From: Flavobacterium lutivivi
GTDB lineage: Bacteria; Bacteroidota; Bacteroidia; Flavobacteriales; Flavobacteriaceae
Reading direction: 5' to 3'
DNA length: 38,180 nucleotides
Assembly (NCBI RefSeq): GCF_014642275.1
Contig: NZ_BMIM01000017.1
Coordinates: 1-38,180, forward strand
The notes under the pieces were generated by a model. It was not told where the DNA came from and did no database searches. It saw only the letters and a program-made list of their open reading frames with translations. Shown one piece after another: positions 14,713 through 22,256 of this stretch; the first letter of the stretch is position 1; each line of letters opens with the position of its first letter. The position numbers were made by a program, and so were the translations under genes.

Positions 14713-15852
14713 ATGATGAAACCTTCTAGATACTTTTTGCAACTATTATTCATTTGCCTCCTCTTCATTCAATGCAAAGAAGAAACAAAAGTTGTAAAAA
14801 GCATTTCATCCAAAAATACTGTGAAATATGCTAAAGGTTTTTCTATCGAAAATTATAATGGCTTTAGTATCGTTACTGTAAAAAATCCTTGGCCAAATGC
14901 TACAAAAACATATACTTACATACTAAAGGAGAAAAAAGGGAAAGTTCCTGATAGTTTGACTAAAAATCCAATTATAAATGTTCCTATAAAAAGGATTGTA
15001 GTTACCTCAACCACACATATTCCGTCATTGGAAATGCTTAATGAAGAAAAAAAACTGATTGGTTTTCCTAATTTGGATTATATTTCTTCTGAAAAAGTTA
15101 GAAAGCTTATCGAACAAAAAAAGATTAAAGAACTTGGAAATAATCAATCGCTCAATACTGAAGTTTTACTCGATTTGCAACCCGATGTCATCATTGGCTA
15201 TGGCATTGATAACAACAATCCAACATTGGATAATTTGCAAAAAAGCGGTTTAAAAATAATGCTTAACGGCGATTGGAATGAAGAAACGCCACTAGGAAAA
15301 GCCGAATGGATTAAATTTTTTGGAGCTATTTTTGCCAAACAGAAAAAAGCAAATGAACTTTTTTCTAAAATTGAAAAAGATTATCTAAGAACTATTGAAA
15401 TTGCGAAACGTGCTACTTCTACTCCAACAGTTTTAGCAGGAGATATTTTTGAAGGAAAATGGTATTTACCAAAAGGAACAAGCTGGGGAAGTTTATTGCT
15501 GAAAGAAGCAAATTCCAATTATCTTTGGAAGGAAACGACTGGCACAGGAAGTTTATCATTATCCTTTGAAACCGTTTTTGAAAAAGCAAAAAAAGCAGAT
15601 TTATGGATTACATCTGGACAATTTTCTAGTTTAAAAGAAATGACTGATGCCAATCCGCATTACGCGCAATTTGATGCATTTAAAAACAAAAACGTATATT
15701 CGTTCTCTCGAAAAAAAGGAAAAACTGGTGGCATATTGTATTATGAATTGGCTCCAAATCGACCTGATATTGTGTTGAAAGATTTGGTAAAAATCTTGCA
15801 TCCGGAATTATTGATTGGCTATGAACCTTTCTTTTTTGAGAAATTAAAATAA
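14713..15852 (+). CDS. btuF: Cobalamin ABC transporter substrate-binding lipoprotein (BtuF-like)
   Basis: 379 residues from the ATG at 14713; the ATG at 14716 is equally possible, while the TTG at 14701 lies in the promoter box. Lipobox Cys21 (FIQC) after a hydrophobic signal. The mature part is a type III periplasmic binding protein: RIVVTSTTHIPSLEMLNEEK near residue 100, LLDLQPDVIIGYG, GLKIMLNGDWNEETPLGKAE, and KGTSWGSLLLKEANSNYLW later on. Such proteins hand cobalamin, haem or ferric siderophores to a FecCD/BtuCD permease. The riboswitch-linked receptor next to it makes cobalamin the best assignment. It is divergent from btuB, and its promoter lies outside the riboswitch transcript. Confidence 0.85.
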   Translation: MMKPSRYFLQLLFICLLFIQCKEETKVVKSISSKNTVKYAKGFSIENYNGFSIVTVKNPWPNATKTYTYILKEKKGKVPDSLTKNPIINVPIKRIVVTSTTHIPSLEMLNEEKKLIGFPNLDYISSEKVRKLIEQKKIKELGNNQSLNTEVLLDLQPDVIIGYGIDNNNPTLDNLQKSGLKIMLNGDWNEETPLGKAEWIKFFGAIFAKQKKANELFSKIEKDYLRTIEIAKRATSTPTVLAGDIFEGKWYLPKGTSWGSLLLKEANSNYLWKETTGTGSLSLSFETVFEKAKKADLWITSGQFSSLKEMTDANPHYAQFDAFKNKNVYSFSRKKGKTGGILYYELAPNRPDIVLKDLVKILHPELLIGYEPFFFEKLK

Positions 15853-15862
15853 ACACAATAAT

Positions 15863-15922
15863 TGTCATTCCAAGTCACGAGGAATCTCATCATTATGTGA
15901 TTTCTCCTTCGTCGAAATGACA
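15863..15922. repeat. Dispersed imperfect palindromic repeat, copy 1
   Basis: A 60-bp imperfect palindrome with ends TGTCATT / AATGACA and inner arms CGAGGAATCTCA / GTGATTTCTCC. The same element occurs at 18993-19063; the right-hand 32 bases (15892-15923) are identical in both. It fills most of the 84-bp gap between btuF and btuC, so it will be transcribed and can fold as an mRNA hairpin. Confidence 0.85.
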
Positions 15923-15936
15923 ACAATGGAAATAAA

Positions 15937-16959
15937 ATGTTGAAAATCAGAAATTCAATTCTTTTTACAACCTTGTCATTAGTACTCGTTTTGACATTGT
16001 TGTTGAACATTTCCTTCGGGCAAGTTTCCATCCCGATTAAAGAAGTGGTAAAAAGTATTTTGGGTTCATCTGTCGAAAAAGAAACTTGGGAATACATCAT
16101 TACCAATTATCGTTTACCTAAAGCAATTACGGCAATTTTGGTTGGAATTTCACTTTCCGTCAGTGGATTGTTGATGCAAACTTTTTTCAGAAATCCGCTT
16201 GCTGGTCCGTATGTTTTAGGATTAAGTTCGGGTTCAAGTCTTGGTGTGGCATTTGTGGTTTTGGGTTCAAGTTTTCTGCCTTCAATTGTTGCGCAATTTT
16301 TCATCTCTTCTTATGGAATAATTTTGGCTTCGTGCATTGGAAGTTTATTTGTTTTATTGCTCATTGTTTTGGTTTCAAAATACTTGCGAGATGTAATGTC
16401 GATACTAATTGTTGGATTGATGTTTAGTAGTTTTACGAGTGCAATTGTCAATATTTTAACCTATTTCAGTACGGCAGAACAATTACAGAAATACACTTTT
16501 TGGTCAATGGGAAACATTGGCAATATCAGTTGGCAAAATATTGGTTTTCTATCGATTGCAATTTTTATTGGAACACTATTAAGCATCGTTTCTTTGAAAC
16601 CTTTGGATGCATTATTGCTTGGAGAAAATTACGCCAAAAGTATGGGTTTAAATTTCAAAAAAACGCAAAACATCATCATTCTTTCAACCAGTATTTTAAC
16701 CGGAAGCATTACCGCTTTTGTTGGTCCTATTGCTTTTATTGGATTGGCTGTACCACATCTAGCAAAGCTACTATTTCAAACCAGTAATCATAAAACTTTA
16801 TTTATCGGAACGATTTTAATTGGCTCAATAATCATGTTACTTTGTGATTTAATTTCTCAAATGCCAATGAGTGATTTTACGTTACCGATTAATGCGATTA
16901 CGTCATTGGTTGGCGCACCAATTGTTATTTGGTTGATTATAAAACGAAAAACCATTTGA
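15937..16959 (+). CDS. btuC: Cobalamin ABC transporter permease (BtuC/FecCD family)
   Basis: 340 residues with about ten hydrophobic segments, the standard BtuC/FecCD topology. Recognisable blocks are NYRLPKAITAILVGISLSVS, GLLMQTFFRNPLAGPYVLGL, FWSMGNIGNISW, LGENYAKSMGL and GPIAFIGLAVPHLAKLLF, with a C-terminal GAPIVIWLIIKRK. It forms the inner-membrane channel with BtuD. The gene follows btuF after a repeat-containing gap and is followed four bases later by the ATPase. Confidence 0.93.
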   Translation: MLKIRNSILFTTLSLVLVLTLLLNISFGQVSIPIKEVVKSILGSSVEKETWEYIITNYRLPKAITAILVGISLSVSGLLMQTFFRNPLAGPYVLGLSSGSSLGVAFVVLGSSFLPSIVAQFFISSYGIILASCIGSLFVLLLIVLVSKYLRDVMSILIVGLMFSSFTSAIVNILTYFSTAEQLQKYTFWSMGNIGNISWQNIGFLSIAIFIGTLLSIVSLKPLDALLLGENYAKSMGLNFKKTQNIIILSTSILTGSITAFVGPIAFIGLAVPHLAKLLFQTSNHKTLFIGTILIGSIIMLLCDLISQMPMSDFTLPINAITSLVGAPIVIWLIIKRKTI

Positions 16960-16963
16960 TTTT

Positions 16964-17746
16964 TTGAAAAAAGAAACCATCATAGCAACTCACGATTTAT
17001 CCATTGGTTACAAAACCAAAAAGGAAACCATTGCCATTGCTGAAAATTTGAATTTGGAATTGACTTCGGGTAAATTAATCACGCTTGTTGGTGCCAACGG
17101 AATAGGAAAATCTACGCTTTTGCGAACCTTAACCGGAATTCAGAAACCGATTTCAGGTGAAGTTTTTTTAGCCGAAAAAAATATAAACTCTTTTGATAAT
17201 CTGGAACTTGCGCAAAATCTAAGTTTGGTTTTAACCGAAAAATTGCCTCCAAGTAATTTGACCGTTTTTGAATTGATCGCTTTAGGGAGACAACCTTACA
17301 CCAATTGGCTTGGAAAACTATCCGATGAAGATATTTCAACAGTAAAATCTGTGATGAAACTCACTCAAATTGAACATTTAGCCGATAAAAAACATTTTGA
17401 AATAAGCGATGGACAATTGCAAAAAGTGATGATTGCACGCGCTTTGGCACAAGAAACTTCGATTATTATTTTGGATGAACCAACAACGCATTTGGATTTA
17501 TTTCATAAAGTTTCGGTTTTTAAACTTTTGAAAAAATTATCGCAAGAAACCAAAAAATGCATTCTTTTTTCTACACATGATATTGATTTAGCCATTCAAC
17601 TTAGTGACGAAATGATTGTCATGACTGAAGAAAATATCGTTCAAGATCAACCTTGTAACTTGATTTCAAAAGGAATTTTCAACTCGCTTTTTAAAGATCA
17701 AACCATAACTTTTGATAGTGAAAAAGGAAAGTTTATAATTTATTAA
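16964..17746 (+). CDS. btuD: Cobalamin ABC transporter ATP-binding protein (BtuD/FepC type), TTG start
   Basis: 260 residues. Walker A is GANGIGKST (about residues 44-52), the Q-loop region is NLSLVLTEK, the signature is ISDGQLQKVMIARALAQ (a variant of LSGGQ, with SDGQ), Walker B is IIILDEPTTHLD, and the switch His is in STHD. The first in-frame start is a TTG at 16964, four bases after the btuC stop; no ATG lies upstream in frame after the btuC overlap. TTG is therefore the likely start, coupled to btuC. It supplies energy for BtuFCD import. The gene ends three bases before the convergent XRE gene. Confidence 0.9.
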   Translation: MKKETIIATHDLSIGYKTKKETIAIAENLNLELTSGKLITLVGANGIGKSTLLRTLTGIQKPISGEVFLAEKNINSFDNLELAQNLSLVLTEKLPPSNLTVFELIALGRQPYTNWLGKLSDEDISTVKSVMKLTQIEHLADKKHFEISDGQLQKVMIARALAQETSIIILDEPTTHLDLFHKVSVFKLLKKLSQETKKCILFSTHDIDLAIQLSDEMIVMTEENIVQDQPCNLISKGIFNSLFKDQTITFDSEKGKFIIY

Positions 17747-17749
17747 AAT

Positions 17750-17989
17750 CTATTTTCTTATTAAAAGCCCATCAAATATTTCTGAAACTGAAGTATTTAA
17801 CACATGACACATCCTTAAAAGTAAATTAACTGTTATCCCTTGTTCATTTCTAAATATTCTTCTAATAGTAGTTTCACTACATTGAGTAGCTCTCGCAAAT
17901 TCAGAATTATTTCCATTAAATTTCAACAAGAATAATTTATATATTCTCTGAATTAATTCAACTTCTATTTCTTCTACCCGTTTCTGCAT
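17750..17989 (-). CDS. Small XRE-type helix-turn-helix regulator
   Basis: 79 residues, all helical. An HTH_3-like DNA-binding domain is centred on NNSEFARATQCSETTIRRIF with a following LLLRMCHVLNTSVSEIF helix pair. An extra N-terminal helix (MQKRVEEIEVELIQRIYKLF) could dimerise. It is divergent from the small lipoprotein gene at 18090 and faces a perfect 18-bp palindrome in the 100-bp gap between them, the natural candidate operator. No toxin or ligand-binding domain is attached. It converges on btuD with three bases between. Confidence 0.85.
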   Translation of the reverse strand: MQKRVEEIEVELIQRIYKLFLLKFNGNNSEFARATQCSETTIRRIFRNEQGITVNLLLRMCHVLNTSVSEIFDGLLIRK

Positions 17990-18032
17990 TAAACAAAGAA
18001 AATAAACAGGTATTTCAAAAACGTAAATTCAA

Positions 18033-18050
18033 TTCGACTTATAAGTCGAA
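18033..18050. promoter_or_regulatory. 18-bp perfect palindrome, probable operator
   Basis: TTCGACTTATAAGTCGAA is its own reverse complement. It lies between the XRE regulator and the lipoprotein gene, and covers the place where the -33 element of the lipoprotein promoter (-7 box at 18059-18066) should be. A dimeric HTH protein bound here would block that promoter. Confidence 0.6.
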
Positions 18051-18058
18051 AATTATTA

Positions 18059-18066
18059 TATCTTTG
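18059..18066 (+). promoter_or_regulatory. -7 box of the small lipoprotein gene
   Basis: TATCTTTG matches TAnnTTTG and ends 23 bases before the ATG at 18090. The palindrome 18033-18050 overlaps the expected -33 position. Confidence 0.6.
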
Positions 18067-18089
18067 ACAATAACTATAGAATTTAAATT

Positions 18090-18446
18090 ATGAAAAACTT
18101 AAACCAAACAGTAATCCTTTTTCTACTAGTTTTATTAACTATTTCCTGTAATAATGACGACACATCAAATTCATCAAATACACCAAATCTAAAAGGAAAA
18201 TGGGCATTTGGAGAAGATTACGGATGTGGGAAAAATTCAATCGAATTTAAAAATACAAATGTCTTTATAGAGCATCATTACAATGCTAATTGTTCTTCAA
18301 CACCATATTATGGAGAATATACACTAGTCGGAGATATTGTTACTATTAATGGAACTGAGAAAATTATTATTGAATTAACAAATACTATTCTAATTTTATA
18401 CAACCCAATAAATGATATTACTAGTACATATGAAAGAATGAATTAA
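18090..18446 (+). CDS. Small lipocalin-like lipoprotein
   Basis: 118 residues. Signal with lipobox Cys20 (LLTISC) and an NNDDTSNSSN linker. The mature ~85 residues are beta-rich: LKGKWAFGEDYG, NSIEFKNTNVFIEHHYN, YYGEYTLVGDIVTING and IIIELTNTILILYN. This LKGKW...Y..G.Y.L.GD..T pattern is seen in small lipocalin-like proteins of Bacteroidota. Two Cys in the mature region (in YGCGK and NANCS) could form a disulfide. The ligand and role are unknown. Its promoter overlaps the palindrome discussed above, so control by the divergent XRE protein is likely but unproven. Confidence 0.7.
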   Translation: MKNLNQTVILFLLVLLTISCNNDDTSNSSNTPNLKGKWAFGEDYGCGKNSIEFKNTNVFIEHHYNANCSSTPYYGEYTLVGDIVTINGTEKIIIELTNTILILYNPINDITSTYERMN

Positions 18447-18449
18447 AAA

Positions 18450-18471
18450 CTATATATTTCAAAATATATAG
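18450..18471. terminator. AT-only hairpin between convergent genes
   Basis: CTATATATTT (18450-18459) pairs with AAATATATAG (18462-18471) between the lipoprotein and trmL stop codons. There is no clear T-run, so termination is doubtful. Confidence 0.25.
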
Positions 18472-18509
18472 CTTACAAATCATCATGGCTATAAAAAAGG
18501 ATGAAGAAT

Positions 18510-18977
18510 TCAATCTTTATCGTTTTTTATAATCATCAACTGTCTTTTCGCTTCTCCAATTACAAATGCTACCGAATTCGCAATGTTATAACTTCTAATT
18601 AGGTTTGACATTGGAATTTTCAAATGATTTTCAAACTGAGCCAAAACTTCTTGACTTAGACCAACACTTTCTTTACCAAAAACCAACCAATCACCATCTT
18701 GATATTCTACATCATAAATCGATTTTGAAGCATGCGAACTCATCAAAAAAACTCTTGATTTATCAGGAATTTGAGCTATCCATTCTTCTACATTATTGTA
18801 TTCATGCCAATCCAAATGAACCCAATAATCCAAACCCGAACGCTTAAGGTTTTTATCGGTAATTTCAAATCCATACGGTTTTATCAAGTGCAAACGACTT
18901 TCGGTGCCAACGCAAAGCCGACCAATGTTTCCGGTATTGTTAGGAATTTCTGGTTCAACGAGAACAATGTTTAGCAT
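18510..18977 (-). CDS. trmL: tRNA (cytidine/uridine-34 2'-O)-methyltransferase
   Basis: 155 residues, a SPOUT-fold methyltransferase of the TrmL/YibK type, which methylates the wobble ribose of tRNA-Leu in E. coli. Family landmarks are all in place: MLNIVLVEPEIPNNTGNIGR at the start, LHLIKPYGFEITDKNLKRSG, LDYW, LVFGKESVGL (SAM-binding knot), IPM, and a terminal RSYNIANSVAFVIGEAKRQL. It is on the minus strand with the pseudouridine synthase upstream; the 92-bp gap between them holds repeat copy 2. Confidence 0.94.
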   Translation of the reverse strand: MLNIVLVEPEIPNNTGNIGRLCVGTESRLHLIKPYGFEITDKNLKRSGLDYWVHLDWHEYNNVEEWIAQIPDKSRVFLMSSHASKSIYDVEYQDGDWLVFGKESVGLSQEVLAQFENHLKIPMSNLIRSYNIANSVAFVIGEAKRQLMIIKNDKD

Positions 18978-18992
18978 AAATTATAACTGTTT

Positions 18993-19063
18993 TGTGATTC
19001 CGAGGCACGAGCAATCTCATCAACTAAATCTTATTATGTGATTTCTCCTTCGTCGAAATGACA
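18993..19063. repeat. Dispersed imperfect palindromic repeat, copy 2
   Basis: A 71-bp relative of the element at 15863-15922. The right-hand 32 bases (19033-19064) are identical, the left arm differs at a few positions (TGTGATTCCGAGGCACGAGC), and the loop carries 11 extra bases. It lies between the pseudouridine synthase and trmL genes, both minus-strand. Confidence 0.85.
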
Positions 19064-19069
19064 AGATTA

Positions 19070-19633
19070 CTAAAAAAACTTTTCAACTTCTAAAACTTCT
19101 CCAGCTTTTAAGTTCTGCAAATGTATGTTTCCTACTCGAATTCTAACCAATCTAAGTGTAGGAAATCCAACAGCTGCTGTCATTTTTCTAACTTGACGAA
19201 ACTTTCCCTCGGTTAACGTGATAGAAATCCAGGAAGTTGGTCCGTGACGTTCATCCCGAATTCTTCTGCCTTCGCCAATGCAAGTTGGCAACTCTTTAAT
19301 GATTTTTGATTCGCATTTTTTGGTTGTATAACGAATGCCTTTGAAACCAATTTCGACACCGTTTTTCAATTGCTCGACCGCTTCTTGATTGATAATTCCA
19401 TCTACTTGAGCAAAATATTCTTTTTCAATAGCTTTGCTTCTCAAGATTTCGCTCATCATTCCGTCAGTTGTCAGTAAAAGCAAACCTTCGCTGTCTTCGT
19501 CCAATCGACCAATTGCCATCGTGTTTTCGGGAAAATCAAATAGTTCGCCTAACAGCTTTTTGTGTCGCTTTTTTTCGTAAATAAATTGCGACAAATAACC
19601 GTTTGGCTTGTGAAGTAGAAAATGGCGATGCAT
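19070..19633 (-). CDS. RsuA/RluE-family rRNA pseudouridine synthase
   Basis: 187 residues from the ATG at 19633; an in-frame TTG at 19651 would add six residues. It has no S4 domain, as in RluE, and starts directly with MHRHFLLHKPNGYLSQF. The catalytic Asp45 lies in IGRLDEDSEGLLLLT. The C-terminal block GPTSWISITLTEGKFRQVRK followed by MTAAVGFPTLRLVRIRVGNI is closest to RluE, which makes pseudouridine 2457 in 23S rRNA. The exact target here is inferred. Confidence 0.92.
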   Translation of the reverse strand: MHRHFLLHKPNGYLSQFIYEKKRHKKLLGELFDFPENTMAIGRLDEDSEGLLLLTTDGMMSEILRSKAIEKEYFAQVDGIINQEAVEQLKNGVEIGFKGIRYTTKKCESKIIKELPTCIGEGRRIRDERHGPTSWISITLTEGKFRQVRKMTAAVGFPTLRLVRIRVGNIHLQNLKAGEVLEVEKFF

Positions 19634-19657
19634 TAAATAAAATTTTATCAAAAATAA

Positions 19658-19684
19658 AAAAGACCATTCGAAATGAATGGTCTT
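19658..19684 (-). terminator. Terminator of the DUF4476 gene
   Basis: AAGACCATTC (19660-19669) pairs with GAATGGTCTT (19675-19684) over a five-base loop. The A-run on the plus strand to the left gives a T-run on the minus strand, downstream of the DUF4476 stop. Confidence 0.8.
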
Positions 19685-19705
19685 AGTTTAATTTTATTTT
19701 AAATA

Positions 19706-20665
19706 TTACTGACGACTTTGCACGTAATCAGACAATTCATCAACATTACTACTGAAAGAAAAAATTCCATTTAACTTAAAATAATTTCTTGGTTCAGTAC
19801 AATAGTCATAAGCATATTTTGCAAAATCTAACTTGTTGTCTTCAAAACTGAAAAGATTAGCAATTTGCATGATTTGATCTACATTCAAACAGTTAACATT
19901 AATTACTTGTTTTGCTGTTTTTAACCTTGTGTCTTCAAAACTTTGTTTTTTGATAGTTGCCAATGCAGCATTGAAGTTGGCTGGCGTCATACAAGTTCTT
20001 CCTCCACAACCTCTAACGGGTTCTTCATAATGATCATGCCCATCATGAGAAACGACTGTTCCTGTATGCGTAGTAGTTGTAGTAGTGGTTTGTGTTACAG
20101 CTCCATTGCCCATATTATCATTTATAGAAATCCCCATATTAACACCGCCAACATTAACACCTACTCCAACGCTAGTTCCTCCAGTTTGAGTAGTTGTTGT
20201 AGTTGTCGTTTGTGTTGCTCCTCTAACTGGTTCTTGAATAACAGCAACTGGTCTTGGTGCACCATAATGAATAACATGAACATTTGTTGGAGGAATAAAA
20301 TCTGGTCTTACAGGAATAGATGAAAAATAATTCATCTTCATTTTTGTTTTGTTGTTTTTGTCTCTTTTTATTTTATAAGTAACATCTGCAAAAACACCAT
20401 CAACATCCGTTAACATAAGATTGTTTTTAGTGATATCAGCAAGAGAGTTGTCTTCAAATTTAATTTTTGCATTGTAATAAGGCTGATTTAAATCTTCAAC
20501 TCTCAAGTTTGTTTGAGGTGTATCATTAATTACTTCACCATTCAGTATTAGTGTAAATCTGTCACCATCTTCGGAGAAGATTGTTAAATGACCTACTGGA
20601 CCAAGTTGTGAAAACGATAATGTGGATAACAATAAAAAAGTAAATAGTGTAATTTTTCTTTTCAT
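19706..20665 (-). CDS. DUF4476 exported protein with Thr-rich repeats
   Basis: 319 residues. Sec signal (MKRKITLFTFLLLSTLSFSQ). Residues 20-115 are a beta-rich N-terminal domain (FTLILNGEVINDTPQTNLRV, YNAKIKFEDNSLADITKNNL). The middle has two copies of TQTTTTTTT(Q/H)TG around a GVGVNVGGVNMGI stretch, then the HDGHDHYEEPVRGCGGRTC segment. The C-terminal ~95 residues (FNAALATIKKQSFEDTRLKT, VINVNCLNVDQIMQIANLFS) match the DUF4476 pattern. The function is unknown; a periplasmic or surface location is likely. It ends at its own terminator and is probably monocistronic. Confidence 0.78.
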   Translation of the reverse strand: MKRKITLFTFLLLSTLSFSQLGPVGHLTIFSEDGDRFTLILNGEVINDTPQTNLRVEDLNQPYYNAKIKFEDNSLADITKNNLMLTDVDGVFADVTYKIKRDKNNKTKMKMNYFSSIPVRPDFIPPTNVHVIHYGAPRPVAVIQEPVRGATQTTTTTTTQTGGTSVGVGVNVGGVNMGISINDNMGNGAVTQTTTTTTTHTGTVVSHDGHDHYEEPVRGCGGRTCMTPANFNAALATIKKQSFEDTRLKTAKQVINVNCLNVDQIMQIANLFSFEDNKLDFAKYAYDYCTEPRNYFKLNGIFSFSSNVDELSDYVQSRQ

Positions 20666-20813
20666 GATCTTATTTGTTTAATTTTTTGGTAAATATAATT
20701 TTTTCTGTCTAATTTTTGAATTTTCAAAAACGATGCCAAAAAATATTTTTTCAAGCATCTGAAATGATTTCAAATGAAACTATGTATCTTTAAACCCTAT
20801 TAATTTTTGTAGA

Positions 20814-22157
20814 ATGAACGACAATTTAATGATTATCATTGCCTTTATTATAGCTTTATCGATTGGGATTTTCATTGGAAAAATTATTTTTTCTGCTAAT
20901 TCAAAAAGCCAAAAAGCCTCATTAGAAGAAAAAGTAAAAGGTTTATTGCAACAAATAGAACAATTAAAATTGCAATTAAATCAAACAATACAAGAACGCG
21001 AAGCTATCAGAACCGAAAAAGAAGCTTTGGCGATTCAATTATCAAAAAAAGAAACCGATTTTGAAAATCTTTGGGAAAGAAACAAAGAGCAAAAAGAAGA
21101 AGTGGAACAACTTCAACAAAAATTTACCAAAGAATTTGAAAATCTAGCCAACAAAATACTCGAAGAAAAAACCAATAAGTTTACAGAGCAAAACAAAGAA
21201 AACCTAAAAAATATCCTTTCGCCACTACAAGATAAAATTCAACTTTTTGAAAAGAAAGTCGAAGATTCTCAAAAAGAAACACATGGTTATCATAGTGCTT
21301 TAAAAGAGCAACTTCAACACTTGAAAGACCAAAATCTTAAAATTTCTAAAGAAGCCGAAAACCTCACAAAAGCATTGAAAGGCGATAGCAAAATGCAAGG
21401 AAATTGGGGCGAATTAATTTTGGAAAGGGTTTTGGAAAAATCTGGTTTAGAAAAAGATAGAGAATATTTTGTTCAGCAAAGCTTTACTACCGAAGAAGGT
21501 AATAGAATTCAACCTGATGTGGTTATTAATTTACCCGACGGAAAGAAAATGATTGTTGATTCAAAAGTTTCTTTGACCGCTTATGAACGATATGTAAATG
21601 AAGAAAATGAAGAACTAAAACCTCAGTTTTTAAAAGAACATCTCAATTCCCTAAAAAGACATGTAGAGCAATTAAGCGAAAAAAACTATCATGATTTGTA
21701 TCAAATGGAAAGTCCTGATTTTGTTTTGCTTTTTGTACCTATTGAAACTGCTTTTGCGCTTGCGCTAAATGAAGATAGCTCACTTTATAACAGAGCATTC
21801 GAGAAAAACATCGTGATTGTTACTCCATCAACTCTATTGGCAACTTTGCGAACAATTGATAGCATGTGGACTAATCAAAAACAACAAGAAAATGCTATAG
21901 AAATTGCAAGACAAGCTGGTGCTTTATATGATAAATTCGAAGGATTTGTTTCCGATTTAATTAAGATTGGAAAAAAAATGGATGAAGCCAAAGTGGAATA
22001 TCAAGGAGCGATGAATAAACTTGTTGATGGCAGTGGAAATTTAATCACTAGAGTCGAAAACTTGAAAAAAATGGGGGCAAAAGCTAAAAAATCCTTGCCC
22101 GAGAATATCATTTTGAGAGCAAACAAAGACGATTTAATTGATGATTCTAGTAAGTAA
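20814..22157 (+). CDS. rmuC: RmuC-family protein (putative DNA recombination limiter)
   Basis: 447 residues. The N-terminal membrane segment is LMIIIAFIIALSIGIFIGKI. A long coiled coil follows (about residues 30-185, rich in E, K and Q). The RmuC domain reads KMQGNWGELILERVLEKSGL, IQPDVVINLPDGKKMIVDSK, VPIETAFALAL and VTPSTLLATLRTI. RmuC proteins reduce recombination at inverted repeats in E. coli, and the domain is nuclease-like (PD-(D/E)xK: the PD of PDVV and VDSK). It is flanked by the divergent DUF4476 gene and a separate downstream lipoprotein promoter, so it is probably monocistronic. Confidence 0.93.
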   Translation: MNDNLMIIIAFIIALSIGIFIGKIIFSANSKSQKASLEEKVKGLLQQIEQLKLQLNQTIQEREAIRTEKEALAIQLSKKETDFENLWERNKEQKEEVEQLQQKFTKEFENLANKILEEKTNKFTEQNKENLKNILSPLQDKIQLFEKKVEDSQKETHGYHSALKEQLQHLKDQNLKISKEAENLTKALKGDSKMQGNWGELILERVLEKSGLEKDREYFVQQSFTTEEGNRIQPDVVINLPDGKKMIVDSKVSLTAYERYVNEENEELKPQFLKEHLNSLKRHVEQLSEKNYHDLYQMESPDFVLLFVPIETAFALALNEDSSLYNRAFEKNIVIVTPSTLLATLRTIDSMWTNQKQQENAIEIARQAGALYDKFEGFVSDLIKIGKKMDEAKVEYQGAMNKLVDGSGNLITRVENLKKMGAKAKKSLPENIILRANKDDLIDDSSK

Positions 22158-22256
22158 AACAAAATTATTCCTCAGTTATAATCACAATAATTTAGATTGA
22201 AATCAATTTTTGATTAAAAATCAATACTTTAACTACTATTTTTTGAAAAAAATAAT

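Noticed and set aside
15819-16106. A 95-codon minus-strand frame overlapping btuF and btuC.
   Set aside because: It reads through the palindromic repeat antisense to two well-supported genes and has no protein-like features.
18450-18471. A strong terminator between the lipocalin-like gene and trmL.
   Set aside because: The hairpin is almost entirely A-T and lacks a T-run, so it is listed only at low confidence.
19943-20323. A 126-codon plus-strand Ser/Asn/Cys-rich frame.
   Set aside because: It is antisense to the DUF4476 gene; its composition comes from the Thr-rich repeats read on the wrong strand.
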